From Pseudomonas fluorescens Q2-87 (lineage in GTDB: Bacteria; Pseudomonadota; Gammaproteobacteria; Pseudomonadales; Pseudomonadaceae): a stretch of DNA of 64,000 nucleotides. The translations under genes and the position numbers were made by a program. Shown piece after piece: positions 37,643 to 47,388 of the stretch (positions are counted from its first letter, which is position 1; each line of letters begins with the position of its first letter). The DNA is taken from NCBI RefSeq assembly GCF_000281895.1, contig NZ_CM001558.1, forward strand, positions 5,398,556-5,462,555, in the 5' to 3' direction. The notes beneath the pieces were generated by a model. It worked only from the letters and a program-made list of their open reading frames with translations, had not been told where the DNA came from and ran no database searches.

Positions 37643-38431
37643 TTAGTAGTTGAAAGTCTTGACCAGCAACAGATCGCCAATGGCGCGCAGGGGCACGACA
37701 AAGGTCTCGCGTTTTTCATTGACGGTGTTTTCGTTGAGCACCAGGTTGATCTGCGAGGTGATCACCTCGTTCTCGTTGCTGGTTTCCTCGAAGTTATAAC
37801 CGCCGCTGCCGTAGTTGCCCCAATAGTTCACGTAGACCAGGTACGTGCCGTGCATCGGCGCGGTCATGGTGAACATTTCCGGGCCGGGCCCATCGACGCC
37901 ATCGGGATCGAGGCCACCGCCGTTGGTCAATGCAGGCTGGCCGAAGAAGGCGTGCTGGCCGTCGGGCGTAATGATGTGCAGGTCCAGTTCGGCCTTCGGG
38001 TCGTCCCAGCCCAGCACCACACGAATCTGCGCCGGGGTGCGCAGGCTGTTGGCCTCATAGAACTGCACCCGCTTGAGGGATTGACCCTCGGAGCTGCGCA
38101 CTTCGACGCTGTTGGAGCCGGCACCGAACGCATACGGCCGGGCGAAACGCCCCTCGTCGTCGGTGTAGAGATTCAGTGGATTGCCGTTGACCGCCAGGCT
38201 GTGGGGACCGCGGGCGGTGCCGATGTCCTTGAGGCGGCCTTCGATCATCGTGCGGTTGCGCTGCACGCCGCGGTCGATGGGCGGCGTGGGGTAGGCAACC
38301 TGTGGGTTTTCCGTGCGGTCGAGCAAGCCGCTGTAGCGCCACCCGCCGACCGGCTCCGAAAGCTCGGCCGAAGGCTGCGCCCAGGCCAGCGGCGCGCCCA
38401 ACAGCACGATCAATAATGAAAGAAAACGCAC
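37643..38431 (-). CDS. magA: MagA, DUF2135 periplasmic protein (YfaP-like)
   Basis: A 262-residue exported protein. I place the start at GTG 38431 (MRFLSLLIVLLGAPLAWAQ), because a perfect AGGAGG (complement of 38437-38442) lies five bases upstream; the frame is open to a TTG at 38458. The DUF2135 domain has VVLGWDDPKAELDLHIITPD and YLVYVNYWGNYGSGG, and ends FVVPLRAIGDLLLVKTFNY. It is paralogous to MagF at the other end of the operon. It begins the six-gene mag operon; magB starts 35 bp after its stop. Confidence 0.87.
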   Translation of the reverse strand: MRFLSLLIVLLGAPLAWAQPSAELSEPVGGWRYSGLLDRTENPQVAYPTPPIDRGVQRNRTMIEGRLKDIGTARGPHSLAVNGNPLNLYTDDEGRFARPYAFGAGSNSVEVRSSEGQSLKRVQFYEANSLRTPAQIRVVLGWDDPKAELDLHIITPDGQHAFFGQPALTNGGGLDPDGVDGPGPEMFTMTAPMHGTYLVYVNYWGNYGSGGYNFEETSNENEVITSQINLVLNENTVNEKRETFVVPLRAIGDLLLVKTFNY

Positions 38432-38890
38432 GTATGCCTCCTGCCATGCACGACGCAACCCGGCGCCAATCCTCAGCGCTGCTTGTCATTATTCGGGTTT
38501 CGTCTGAAGGCCCCGTCGCAAGGGAGCCGTAGATGGCGCGAAGGTTAGCGATTCGGCGGGTTATTAACAATCGGGGAACACGCGATTCTGTGTGGGAAAT
38601 CACGTACTGAGGGTGCCATGCGCCGAATAGAGGATTTATTCGGCTCACCAAATGAGCCGAATACGGAAGCTGACGTCACTTCTGACGCAATACCGTGGCG
38701 AGGGAGCTTGCTCCCGCTGGACTGCGAAGCAGGCCCCAAGCATTTGCGACCGCTGCGCGCTCGAGCGGGAGCAAGCTCCCTCGCCACAAAAGCAATGAAT
38801 CATGGCAGGCGTTTACCCCGTCCTGATTTGCCCCAAAACCCCATGTCTGCTAGTGTCGCGCCGGTTTAACAGTCAACCGGAATAGCCGCC
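38432..38890. other. Divergent intergenic region, mag operon and xseB
   Basis: 459 bp without a gene between the divergent mag operon and xseB-ispA-dxs. It must hold both promoters; I cannot assign convincing elements. It also holds a REP doublet (38695-38788) and a small inverted repeat (CGGCTCACCAAATGAGCCG, 38641-38659) whose position 230 bp upstream of xseB suggests no obvious role. Confidence 0.6.
38695..38788. repeat. REP doublet, second family
   Basis: GTGGCGAGGGAGCTTGCTCC and GGGAGCAAGCTCCCTCGCCA are inverse arms; the inner parts (CTGGACTGCGAAGC... and ...GCTGCGCGCTCGAG) are diverged. Confidence 0.88.
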
Positions 38891-39133
38891 ATGGCCCGCA
38901 AAAAAGCTGCACTGGACTTCGAACAATCCCTGGCCGACCTGCAAACGCTGGTCGAACGGCTGGAGAACGGCGAATTGTCGCTGGAAGACTCGCTGACCGC
39001 CTTCGAGCAAGGCATCGGCTTGACTCGCGACTGTCAGGCGGCGCTGGCCCAGGCCGAACAGAAGGTGCAATTGTTGCTCGAACGTGATGGCGAGCTGACC
39101 GAAGAACCTTTCGACGCGGAACAGCCTGAATGA
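38891..39133 (+). CDS. xseB: Exodeoxyribonuclease VII small subunit
   Basis: An 80-residue subunit of exonuclease VII, which degrades single-stranded DNA with the large subunit XseA (not in the window). The helical core [20 protein letters not shown] and [15 protein letters not shown] is characteristic. ATGA overlap with ispA at 39130-39133 shows coupling, the classical xseB-ispA-dxs order. Confidence 0.96.
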   Translation: MARKKAALDFEQSLADLQTLVERLENGELSLEDSLTAFEQGIGLTRDCQAALAQAEQKVQLLLERDGELTEEPFDAEQPE

Positions 39134-40017
39134 TCGGCGCGTATCAGGCCAGCAGTCAGGCCCGGGTCAATGCTGCGCTGGATACGTTGTTCACCGCCCC
39201 GAGCCCTGAGCTTTCGCGCCTGTACGAAGCCATGCGCTACAGCGTGATGAACGGCGGCAAGCGTGTGCGCCCGCTGCTCGCCTATGCCGCGTGCGAAGCC
39301 CTGGGCAGCCAGCCTGAACAGGCCAACGGTGCAGCCTGCGCGGTGGAGCTGATCCACGCGTATTCGCTGGTCCACGATGACTTGCCGGCCATGGACGACG
39401 ACGATCTGCGTCGCGGCCAGCCCACCACCCATAAAAAATTCGACGAAGCCTGCGCGATCCTCGCCGGCGATGGCTTGCAGAGCCTGGCCTTCAGCGCGCT
39501 GCTGGATCCGGCCCTGAGCGATTGCCCGGTGCAGATCCGCCTGGAGATGGTCAGTGCCCTGGCGCTGGCGGCCGGCCCCGCCGGGATGGTCGGTGGCCAA
39601 GCCATCGACCTCGGTTCGGTAGGCCTGAAGCTGGATCAGAGCGCCCTGGAATACATGCATCGGCACAAGACCGGCGCCCTGATCGAAGCCAGCGTCAAAC
39701 TCGGCGCCCTGGCCAGCGGCCGGGCCACGCCCGAACAGCTGCAAGCCTTGCAAACCTACGCCCGGGCCATCGGCCTGGCGTTCCAGGTGCAGGACGACAT
39801 CCTCGACGTGGAAAGCGATACCCAGACCCTGGGCAAGCGCCAGGGCGCCGACATCGCCCGCGACAAGCCGACCTACCCGGCCCTGCTCGGCCTCGACGCG
39901 GCCAAGGCCTACGCCCTGGAGTTGCGTGACCAAGCGCTCGCGGTACTGCGACCCTTTGACGCGGCGGCCGAGCCGTTGCGCGACCTGGCACGCTATATCG
40001 TCGAACGACGCAGTTGA
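39130..40017 (+). CDS. ispA: Farnesyl diphosphate synthase
   Basis: A 295-residue trans-prenyltransferase that condenses IPP with DMAPP and GPP to give farnesyl diphosphate, precursor of ubiquinone side chains and undecaprenyl phosphate. The first Asp-rich motif is [15 protein letters not shown], the second [13 protein letters not shown]; the GGKRVRP motif near residue 43 binds IPP. It lies between xseB and dxs. Confidence 0.97.
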   Translation: MIGAYQASSQARVNAALDTLFTAPSPELSRLYEAMRYSVMNGGKRVRPLLAYAACEALGSQPEQANGAACAVELIHAYSLVHDDLPAMDDDDLRRGQPTTHKKFDEACAILAGDGLQSLAFSALLDPALSDCPVQIRLEMVSALALAAGPAGMVGGQAIDLGSVGLKLDQSALEYMHRHKTGALIEASVKLGALASGRATPEQLQALQTYARAIGLAFQVQDDILDVESDTQTLGKRQGADIARDKPTYPALLGLDAAKAYALELRDQALAVLRPFDAAAEPLRDLARYIVERRS

Positions 40018-40130
40018 TACGGGGTCAACCCTTCAGACAGCGTATCGGCCAAGTTCCGGCCAACGCGTGGGCAGCTTGCGATGCATAAGGTAAACTGCCG
40101 CCTCTTTCTATACCTATAACGATTCGCCTG

Positions 40131-42029
40131 ATGCCCACGACGTTTCAAGAGATTCCCCGCAACCGCCCGACCACGCCCCTGCTGGACCGCGCCAACACGC
40201 CGGACGGCCTGCGTCGGTTGGGTGAAGCCGAGCTGGAAACCCTGGCCGATGAGCTGCGCCTGGAACTGCTCTACACAGTAGGCCAGACCGGCGGGCACTT
40301 CGGTGCCGGCCTGGGCGTCATCGAGCTGACGATCGCGTTGCACTACGTGTTCGACACCCCGGATGACCGGCTGGTGTGGGACGTCGGGCACCAGGCCTAT
40401 CCGCACAAGATCCTCACCGGCCGCCGCGAACAGATGGGCACGCTGCGCCAGAAGGGCGGCGTGGCTGCGTTCCCGCGCCGTTCCGAGAGCGAATACGACA
40501 CCTTCGGCGTCGGCCATTCCAGCACCTCCATCAGCGCCGCCCTGGGCATGGCGATTGCCGCTCGCCTGCAAAACAGCGAGCGCAAGGCCATTGCCGTGAT
40601 CGGCGACGGCGCACTGACCGCAGGCATGGCCTTCGAGGCGCTGAACCATGCGCCGGAAGTCGACGCCAACATGCTGGTGATCCTCAACGATAACGACATG
40701 TCGATCTCGCGCAACGTCGGCGGGCTGTCCAATTACCTGGCGAAGATCCTTTCCAGCCGCACCTACGCCAGCATGCGCGAAGGCAGCAAGAAGGTCCTTT
40801 CGCGCTTGCCCGGCGCCTGGGAAATCGCCCGGCGCACCGAAGAATACGCCAAGGGCATGCTGGTCCCCGGCACGCTGTTCGAGGAGCTGGGCTGGAACTA
40901 TATCGGCCCGATCGACGGCCATGACCTGCCCACGCTGATCGCCACCCTGCGCAACATGCGCGACCTCAAGGGCCCGCAGTTCCTGCACGTGGTCACCAAG
41001 AAAGGCAAAGGTTTCGCCCCGGCCGAAGTCGACCCGATCGGCTACCACGCCATCACCAAGCTCGAACCCCTGGATGCTCCGGCCAGCGCACCGAAAAAGG
41101 CCGGCGGCCCGAAATACTCCGGCGTCTTCGGCCAATGGCTGTGCGACATGGCCGCCGCCGACCCGCGCCTGGTGGGCATCACCCCGGCGATGAAGGAAGG
41201 CTCGGACCTGGTGGCCTTCAGCGAACGTTATCCGCAGCGCTACTTCGACGTGGCGATTGCCGAGCAGCACGCCGTGACCCTCGCCGCCGGCATGGCCTGC
41301 GAAGGTGCAAAACCGGTGGTGGCGATCTATTCGACCTTCCTCCAGCGCGGCTACGATCAGTTGATTCATGACGTCGCGGTGCAGAACCTCGACGTGCTGT
41401 TCGCCATCGACCGCGCCGGCCTGGTGGGCGAAGACGGCCCGACCCATGCCGGGAGTTTCGACCTGTCGTTCCTGCGCTGCATTCCCGGCATGCTGGTCAT
41501 GACGCCGAGCGACGAAAACGAGCTGCGCAAGATGCTCACCACCGGCCACCTGTTCAACGGCCCAGCGGCGGTGCGCTACCCACGGGGCACCGGCCCGAAT
41601 GCGACCATAGAGCCCGACCTCGAACCGATCGAGATCGGCAAGGGCGTGATCCGCCGCCAGGGCAAGCAAACCGCCCTGCTGGTGTTTGGCGTGCAACTGG
41701 CCGAGGCCTTGAAAGTCGCCGAAACCCTGGACGCCACCGTGGTGGACATGCGCTTCGTCAAACCCCTGGACGAAGCCCTGCTGCGCGGGATGGCCGACGG
41801 CCATGAGCTGCTGGTGACCATCGAGGAAAACGCCATCATGGGCGGCGCCGGCGCGGCGGTCAGCGAATTCCTGGCTCGGGAAAACATCCTCAAGTCGGTG
41901 CTGCACCTGGGCCTGCCGGATATCTACGTCGAACACGCCAAGCCTGCGCAGATGCTGGCTGAATGCGGGCTGGATGAGGCCGGGATCGAAGCAGCGGTGC
42001 GCCAGCGGTTGCAGGTGTTGGGCCGGTAA
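40131..42029 (+). CDS. dxs: 1-deoxy-D-xylulose-5-phosphate synthase
   Basis: A 632-residue thiamine-diphosphate enzyme, first step of the MEP pathway (pyruvate + glyceraldehyde-3-phosphate). The N-terminus has [15 protein letters not shown], and the ThDP motif [15 protein letters not shown] ends with NDNDMSIS. The transketolase-like middle domain has [18 protein letters not shown] (catalytic Glu) and [18 protein letters not shown]. Full length and intact. It starts 113 bp after ispA, so it may have its own promoter. Confidence 0.98.
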   Translation: MPTTFQEIPRNRPTTPLLDRANTPDGLRRLGEAELETLADELRLELLYTVGQTGGHFGAGLGVIELTIALHYVFDTPDDRLVWDVGHQAYPHKILTGRREQMGTLRQKGGVAAFPRRSESEYDTFGVGHSSTSISAALGMAIAARLQNSERKAIAVIGDGALTAGMAFEALNHAPEVDANMLVILNDNDMSISRNVGGLSNYLAKILSSRTYASMREGSKKVLSRLPGAWEIARRTEEYAKGMLVPGTLFEELGWNYIGPIDGHDLPTLIATLRNMRDLKGPQFLHVVTKKGKGFAPAEVDPIGYHAITKLEPLDAPASAPKKAGGPKYSGVFGQWLCDMAAADPRLVGITPAMKEGSDLVAFSERYPQRYFDVAIAEQHAVTLAAGMACEGAKPVVAIYSTFLQRGYDQLIHDVAVQNLDVLFAIDRAGLVGEDGPTHAGSFDLSFLRCIPGMLVMTPSDENELRKMLTTGHLFNGPAAVRYPRGTGPNATIEPDLEPIEIGKGVIRRQGKQTALLVFGVQLAEALKVAETLDATVVDMRFVKPLDEALLRGMADGHELLVTIEENAIMGGAGAAVSEFLARENILKSVLHLGLPDIYVEHAKPAQMLAECGLDEAGIEAAVRQRLQVLGR

Positions 42030-42051
42030 TTTTCAAACAACACCAGAAACC

Positions 42052-42141
42052 TGTGGGAGCGGGCTTGCTCGCGAAAGCGGTGAATCAGTCAATATCGCAG
42101 TCGACTGACACACCGCTTTCGCGAGCAAGCCCGCTCCCACA
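42052..42141. repeat. REP doublet, arms inward
   Basis: TGTGGGAGCGGGCTTGCTCG and CGAGCAAGCCCGCTCCCACA. It occupies most of the 147-bp dxs-btuB gap and probably serves as the dxs terminator. Confidence 0.92.
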
Positions 42142-42176
42142 TTGCTTTGTGTGAAGCACACATGATCGGAACACCC

Positions 42177-44057
42177 ATGAAACTGCGCCTCGCCCTCACC
42201 CTTTCCCTGTTGCCAACTCCGGAACTGCTGGCCGACACCTTCGAACGCGACCGCGCCTTGACACTCCCAGACGTGGTCATCAGCGCCAACCGCCAGGTCG
42301 AAGCCCGTAACGACAGCAGCGCCGCCAATACCGTGTTCACCCGCGACGATATCGAGCGCTTGCAACCGGCCAGCGTCACGGACCTGCTCAGCCGCGTGCC
42401 GGGCGTTCAGGTTGCGCCACTGGGCGGACGCGGCAGCCTGCCAGGGATTTACATACGCGGCACCAAGTCGGCCCAGAGCTTGGTGCTGGTGGACGGCCAG
42501 CGCATCGGCAATGCCACCTCCGGCGACAGCAATCTGCAGCGCCTGAACATCAACCAGATCGAACGGGTGGAAGTGCTGCGCGGTTCACGCTCGGTGATCT
42601 ACGGCGCCGACGCGGTGGGCGGTGTGATTCAGATTTTCACGCGACGCGGCAATGAACAAGGCCTGCAACCGCGCCTGCACCTGGGCTTCGGCAGCCACCA
42701 GAGCTGGGAGCGCAGCCTCGGCCTGTCCGGCGGCGACGAGCAGACGCGCTTCAACCTTGGCGCCAGCCTGGATGATTCCCACGGAACCAACCGCACCCAC
42801 GAATCCTACGCCAGCGACCGCGACGACGATGCCAATCGCAACCGCTCCTTCAGCCTGAGCCTGAGCCACATCGTCAACGATGAGCTGGAAGTCGGCATGA
42901 ACGTGTTGGATAACCGCGGCAAAAACGAGTTCGACAACCCATTCGGCCGCTTCGACCCGACCACCTTCGAATCACTGCCCCAGCAGCCCTACAGCGAGTT
43001 TGCGGTGAGCAGTTTCAGCAGTTACGTGGACGGACGAATCAACGACGCCTGGAAATCCCGTCTTGAACTGGGCCACAGCGAGAACCGCGAAAAAACCTTC
43101 GACAAGCTCAGTGACGTGCGCGAAGTGTTCAACACTTATCGCGATTCGCTGACCTGGCAGAACGACGTCACCCTGGACGAGCGCAACAGCCTGATCGTCG
43201 GCGGCGACTGGTATCAGGACAGGGTCAACAGCAGCACGCCGTTCGACGAAGACAGCCGCTGGAACCGTGCGGCGTTTATCCAGCACCGCTTCCGGGCCGA
43301 AACGTTCTCCACCGAACTGGGCTTGCGTCGCGACCAGAACCAGCAATTTGGCGGCCAGAACAGCTGGAGCGGCACGTTTACGCTACCGGTGAACCCGGCC
43401 AACGACCTGTTGCTGACCTACAGCGAAAGCTTTCGCGCACCAACCTTCAATGATCTGTATTACCCGGACTACAGCAACCCTGATCTCAGCCCCGAGACCG
43501 CCAAGAGCTACGAGCTGCAATGGCGCAGCCAACTGAGCGGTAACGCCCGCCTGGAAGCCTCGTTGTATCGCACCGACCTGGAAGACGCGATCATCTTTGG
43601 CAGCAACTCGCGCCCGCAAAACGTCGCCTCGGCGCGGATCAACGGGTTCGAAGCGGCCCTGATGCAGGATCTGTTCGGCTGGCAGAGCAACCTGGGCCTG
43701 GCCATCATCGACCCTCGGGATCGCGACAGCGGCCACACCCTCGCCCGCCGCGCGCGCCGGACCATGAGCCTGGACCTGGACCGACAATTCGACCGACTGG
43801 GCCTGGGCGCCACCTGGCAAGCGGTGAGCGGCAGCTACGACGACGAGAACAACCGCAACGCCCTGGGCGGCTACGCCTTGCTCGGGTTGCGCAGCAGTTG
43901 GGCACTGACGCGGGAAGTGAAGCTGGAGATGAAGGTCGATAACCTGCTGGACAAGGGTTATAGCCGGGCGTTGTACAGCCATGACGGCGCGCAGTATGGC
44001 TATCGGGAAGAGGGGCGGTGCTGGTTGTTCGGGGTGACTTGGACGCCGTCGCTCTGA
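42177..44057 (+). CDS. btuB: TonB-dependent outer-membrane receptor, BtuB-like (cobalamin)
   Basis: A 626-residue outer-membrane receptor. Signal peptide to about residue 19, then a plug domain with a TonB box-like TLPDVVISANRQ, VTDLLSRVPGVQVAPLGGRG, IYIRGTKSAQSLVLVDGQRI and VEVLRGSRSVIYGADAVGGV, then a 22-strand barrel ending in aromatic FGVTWTPSL. Length and plug match BtuB; the convergent btuF supports a cobalamin role. The upstream gap is filled by a REP doublet and shows no B12 riboswitch. Confidence 0.85.
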   Translation: MKLRLALTLSLLPTPELLADTFERDRALTLPDVVISANRQVEARNDSSAANTVFTRDDIERLQPASVTDLLSRVPGVQVAPLGGRGSLPGIYIRGTKSAQSLVLVDGQRIGNATSGDSNLQRLNINQIERVEVLRGSRSVIYGADAVGGVIQIFTRRGNEQGLQPRLHLGFGSHQSWERSLGLSGGDEQTRFNLGASLDDSHGTNRTHESYASDRDDDANRNRSFSLSLSHIVNDELEVGMNVLDNRGKNEFDNPFGRFDPTTFESLPQQPYSEFAVSSFSSYVDGRINDAWKSRLELGHSENREKTFDKLSDVREVFNTYRDSLTWQNDVTLDERNSLIVGGDWYQDRVNSSTPFDEDSRWNRAAFIQHRFRAETFSTELGLRRDQNQQFGGQNSWSGTFTLPVNPANDLLLTYSESFRAPTFNDLYYPDYSNPDLSPETAKSYELQWRSQLSGNARLEASLYRTDLEDAIIFGSNSRPQNVASARINGFEAALMQDLFGWQSNLGLAIIDPRDRDSGHTLARRARRTMSLDLDRQFDRLGLGATWQAVSGSYDDENNRNALGGYALLGLRSSWALTREVKLEMKVDNLLDKGYSRALYSHDGAQYGYREEGRCWLFGVTWTPSL

Positions 44058-44087
44058 TCTGGAGTTTGTGGTGCAAGAACTGGCCTC

Positions 44088-44160
44088 TTCGCGGGCAAGC
44101 CCGCTCCCACAGGTCATCTGTGGTGGACCGATCCTCTGTGGGAGCGGGCTTGCTCGCGAA
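44088..44160. repeat. REP doublet, arms outward
   Basis: TTCGCGGGCAAGCCCGCTCC comes first and GGAGCGGGCTTGCTCGCGAA second, the opposite order to the inward doublets. It lies between the convergent btuB and btuF and likely forms the shared terminator. Confidence 0.88.
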
Positions 44161-44174
44161 GCAGTCACTGCGGT

Positions 44175-44972
44175 CTATCGATCTGGCGCGATCAGCCCAC
44201 ACAACCCCGCCGTTGCCTCGATCATCTGGCCACTGGGTCGCTCAAGCCCTTTATCGTTGACCCGCAACAACCGCCCCTGCGCCACCGCGGCCAACTGCGG
44301 CCAGGCTTTCCAAGCGTCGAGTTGGGCCTGGTCTGTCGCCAGGATGACTTGCGGATTACGCTGCAACACCGACTCCACGCTCACTTGCGGTGCCGGCAGG
44401 CTCAGGTCGGCGAAGACGCTACGGGCGCCGCATACGGCCAGTGCATCACTGATGATCTGCCCGCCCCCGACGGTGTACAGCGGCCGGTCCCAGACTTGAT
44501 AGAACACCGGCACCGGTGTGTCACGCCGATAACGTTGACGCAACGCCTCAAGACGCTCGCGCAACTGCGCCGCCCGCTGCACACCGCGCTCAGGGCGGCC
44601 GAGCTGCGCGGCAATTTCTTCGATTTGCTGGATGAGTTGATCGAGACCGTGGGGCTCGGCGATATAAACCGGGATGTGCAGGCCCTTGAGCTGCTCACGC
44701 TGGGCCGGGCCGATACTGCCGGGCCAGAGCAGGAGCAGATCGGGCCGGAGACTGAGCAGACGCTCCATGTCCAGTTGCCCATAACGCCCGACCGAAGGCA
44801 GATCCTTCAGCGCCGATGGACGCTCACCGCCATCCAGCACGCCAACGAGCAGATCGGCGGAGTCCAGCTCAACGACGATTTCAGAGAGTGACGGCGCCAG
44901 GCTGACAACCCGAGGCGCCGCCACCGTCGAGGCACTGACGGCCAGCAGCAGGAGCGCCAGCCAGCGCCCCAT
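44175..44972 (-). CDS. btuF: Cobalamin-binding periplasmic protein (BtuF-like)
   Basis: A 265-residue class III periplasmic solute-binding protein. The signal peptide ends STVAAPR. The family stretches are RVVSLAPSLSEIVVEL, SVGRYGQLDMERLLSLRPDL and RDTPVPVFYQVWDRPLYTVG. No btuC or btuD genes are in the window. ATG 44972 overlaps the preceding stop (TGATG). It is the third gene after ribA. Confidence 0.85.
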   Translation of the reverse strand: MGRWLALLLLAVSASTVAAPRVVSLAPSLSEIVVELDSADLLVGVLDGGERPSALKDLPSVGRYGQLDMERLLSLRPDLLLLWPGSIGPAQREQLKGLHIPVYIAEPHGLDQLIQQIEEIAAQLGRPERGVQRAAQLRERLEALRQRYRRDTPVPVFYQVWDRPLYTVGGGQIISDALAVCGARSVFADLSLPAPQVSVESVLQRNPQVILATDQAQLDAWKAWPQLAAVAQGRLLRVNDKGLERPSGQMIEATAGLCGLIAPDR

Positions 44973-45391
44973 CAGCCGAGCTGTCGCGGGATACGATAGA
45001 GGTAGAACAACACAGCGGTGGACAACGCCAGCAGCATCAACGGTACCGCTTCGAGGCCGACGAACACCGCCAGCGCACCGACCCAGGCAGGCAGGCCGGC
45101 GGCCAGGAAGGCAGCGCGACGGCGGGCCGCCAGGGCAATCCAGGCCTGGGGTTCTTCCGGTGTGTCGAGGGCTTTCTGGGTGGCGACCAAGGCATGTTTG
45201 TAAGGCCCGAAGAAGCGCAGGCTGACAAACATCGACGCCACGCCCGCGATGAACAGCGGCATCGCCAGCACCGGCAAAATCGCTTCGCCCTGGCCGAACA
45301 CCGCGTTGATCACGAACAGCGGCAGCAAGGCCAGCGCCAGGTATTGCCACCAACTGACGGACAGCCGCCGCCGGACCTGACTGCGCGTCAC
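44972..45391 (-). CDS. Small inner-membrane protein of unknown function
   Basis: A 139-residue protein with four hydrophobic segments ([67 protein letters not shown]). The start is a GTG at 45391 that overlaps the ribA stop, and its stop overlaps the btuF ATG, so it is coupled on both sides. I do not recognise the family. Context hints at a role with cobalamin or riboflavin transport, which is only inference. Confidence 0.75.
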   Translation of the reverse strand: MTRSQVRRRLSVSWWQYLALALLPLFVINAVFGQGEAILPVLAMPLFIAGVASMFVSLRFFGPYKHALVATQKALDTPEEPQAWIALAARRRAAFLAAGLPAWVGALAVFVGLEAVPLMLLALSTAVLFYLYRIPRQLG

Positions 45392-46005
45392 GCCCGGTCG
45401 ACCTCGCCCTGGTGCTCGTTGCCCATCATGTGGTCGAGCTTGCTGGCCTTGGTCGCCAGGTAGAGTTTGTTGTGCGGGTTATGGCCAGTGTGCAGCGGCA
45501 CACGCTCGGCGACGACGATGCCCATGTCGGTCAGTGCCTTGACCTTGCGTGGGTTGTTGGTCATCAAGCGCAAGGATTTCACGCCCAGATGTTCCAGCAT
45601 GGGCAAGCAGATGCTGTAGTCACGCAGGTCGGCAGCGAAGCCGAGGCGTTCATTGGCTTCCACGGTGTCGGCGCCGCCGTCCTGCAGCTCGTAGGCACGG
45701 ATCTTGTTCAACAGGCCAATACCGCGACCTTCCTGGCGCAGGTACAGCAGCACGCCACGGCCCTCGCGGGCGATGGCCTGCAGCGCGGCCTCGAGCTGGG
45801 AACCGCAATCGCAACGCTGGCTGAACAGGGCATCGCCCGTCAGGCACTCGGAGTGCAGGCGGCCGAGCACCGGGGTACCGTCGGCGAAATCACCCAGGCT
45901 CAGCACAACGTGCTCGCGGCCGGTGGCTTCATCGAGAAAACCATGCATGGTGAATTGCGCAAACGGCGTTGGCAGCTTGGAAGCGGCAACAAAAACGACA
46001 GGCAC
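45388..46005 (-). CDS. ribA: GTP cyclohydrolase II
   Basis: A 205-residue enzyme that opens GTP to the 2,5-diamino-6-ribosylamino pyrimidinone, first step of riboflavin synthesis. Zinc ligands are Cys54, Cys65 and Cys67 (SEC...RCDCGSQ); [11 protein letters not shown] binds GTP. This is the genuine cyclohydrolase, whereas the RibB fusion partner further on has lost the cysteines. Confidence 0.97.
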   Translation of the reverse strand: MPVVFVAASKLPTPFAQFTMHGFLDEATGREHVVLSLGDFADGTPVLGRLHSECLTGDALFSQRCDCGSQLEAALQAIAREGRGVLLYLRQEGRGIGLLNKIRAYELQDGGADTVEANERLGFAADLRDYSICLPMLEHLGVKSLRLMTNNPRKVKALTDMGIVVAERVPLHTGHNPHNKLYLATKASKLDHMMGNEHQGEVDRA

Positions 46006-46114
46006 CGGTGTGCTCCTGATCTAGTACTGGAGATTCGCAGAGGCGGGCATTGTAACAGCACGACCCGACCGGCGCTTAGGCTGAATTGTCGGCCATAACC
46101 ATCGAAAAGTTTGA

Positions 46115-46873
46115 TCAGGGCTTGGGTGGCTTGCCGTCTTCGTCGAAGGGATAGGGTTGCTTCCAGCGTTCGAAAATCGGTTTCAACTGCCCGGTTTTCA
46201 CCAGATCGGCCATGCGCTTGTCAAACAGCTCGCTCAACGCACGCCCACTCTCGGTGTTGGCGAAGCCCAGGTAGAGGGGCAGGTTGATCAGCGGCGAGAG
46301 CTTGTATTGCTGGGGATTGTCCGCCTTGGCGAGCACTTGCTGGATTTCCATCAACGCATCGATATAAAAATCGGCGCGGTCATGGGCCAGCATCGGCAGG
46401 ATGCCCACGGCACGGTGGATTTCATTGAAGCGCCGGATATTGGGCAGGTAGCTGTTGTATTCGTAGCCGCGCATCCATACCAGCCGATAATTGCCGATGG
46501 TCGCCAAGGTCGGCGATGGCTTGGACGCCAGCCCCAGGGCATAGATATGGTCGACGTCGTAGTGCCATTTAGGGTAGATCAGCCCCTCGGTCTCATCGCG
46601 ATAGGCGCCCACCTGCGCGTCGACCTCCCCGCGCTGTACCAGCCCGATCGAGCGGGTATACGGCACGCTGCGGGTCTCCAGCTTGACGCCTTCTGGTTCG
46701 AACACCTCGCGCAGGATGTCCCACGCCATGCCCTTGCCATCAGCCTGGGTGTAGTCGGCCCACTCCTCGCTGGCCGCGCGAATCTTGGTCGGCAGCGGCG
46801 CCGACTCAGCCACTCCGGCGCCAAGGTAGCCCCCGAGACATAGCAATAACAGTAGTGCGCGGCTTACGCCCAT
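46115..46873 (-). CDS. Periplasmic solute-binding protein, family 3-type (orphan)
   Basis: A 252-residue exported protein starting MGVSRALLLLLCLGGYLGAG at ATG 46873; the frame opens at 46900. It resembles polar amino acid-binding proteins (KGMAWDILREVFEPEGVKLE, VPYTRSIGLVQRGEVDAQVG, ALSELFDKRMADLVKTGQLK). No ABC permease or ATPase is adjacent. Proteins of this kind without a transporter may serve as sensors. It begins 11 bp after the pgpA stop. Confidence 0.78.
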   Translation of the reverse strand: MGVSRALLLLLCLGGYLGAGVAESAPLPTKIRAASEEWADYTQADGKGMAWDILREVFEPEGVKLETRSVPYTRSIGLVQRGEVDAQVGAYRDETEGLIYPKWHYDVDHIYALGLASKPSPTLATIGNYRLVWMRGYEYNSYLPNIRRFNEIHRAVGILPMLAHDRADFYIDALMEIQQVLAKADNPQQYKLSPLINLPLYLGFANTESGRALSELFDKRMADLVKTGQLKPIFERWKQPYPFDEDGKPPKP

Positions 46874-46884
46874 GCCTGGTTCCC

Positions 46885-47388
46885 TCAGGTGAAACACCAC
46901 ACCAATCCTTGCATTGCCAGCCAGGCGAAGACCCCGGCCAATACATCATCGAGCATGATGCCCACACCTCCGTGCACATGCCGGTCGATCCAGCGGATCG
47001 GCCATGGCTTGAGGATATCGAAGAAGCGGAACACCAGAAAGCCCGCCAATAGCCAGTACCAGCCTTCCGGCACCAGCCACAGGGTGATCCACATGCCGAC
47101 CATCTCGTCCCAGACGATACCTTCATGGTCGTGCACCCGCAGGTCATCCGCCACTTTGCCGCACAGCCAGAAGCCGAACAGCATGGTGATGCCCAGCATC
47201 AGCCAATAGCCCCAATCTGGCAACATCTGCCACAACGGTATGAAGGGTAGCGCAACCAGCGAACCCCAGGTACCCGGTGCTTTAGGCAAGGTGCCCGAGC
47301 CGAAGCCGAAGGCCATGAAATGCCAGGGATTGCGCCAGACCGAGGGCGGAACGAATTCCGCCGGGACCTGATTGGGATGATCTGTCAC
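46885..47388 (-). CDS. pgpA: Phosphatidylglycerophosphatase A
   Basis: A 167-residue membrane enzyme that dephosphorylates phosphatidylglycerol phosphate. Family motifs include FGSGTLPKAPGTWGSLVALP near residue 30 and HDHEGIVWDEMVGMWITL in the middle. It starts at a GTG (47388) overlapping the thiL stop, as in the usual nusB-thiL-pgpA cluster. Confidence 0.95.
   Translation of the reverse strand: MTDHPNQVPAEFVPPSVWRNPWHFMAFGFGSGTLPKAPGTWGSLVALPFIPLWQMLPDWGYWLMLGITMLFGFWLCGKVADDLRVHDHEGIVWDEMVGMWITLWLVPEGWYWLLAGFLVFRFFDILKPWPIRWIDRHVHGGVGIMLDDVLAGVFAWLAMQGLVWCFT

Noticed and set aside
39993..41936. A 647-residue minus-strand frame
   Set aside because: Antisense shadow of dxs, which has all its catalytic motifs.
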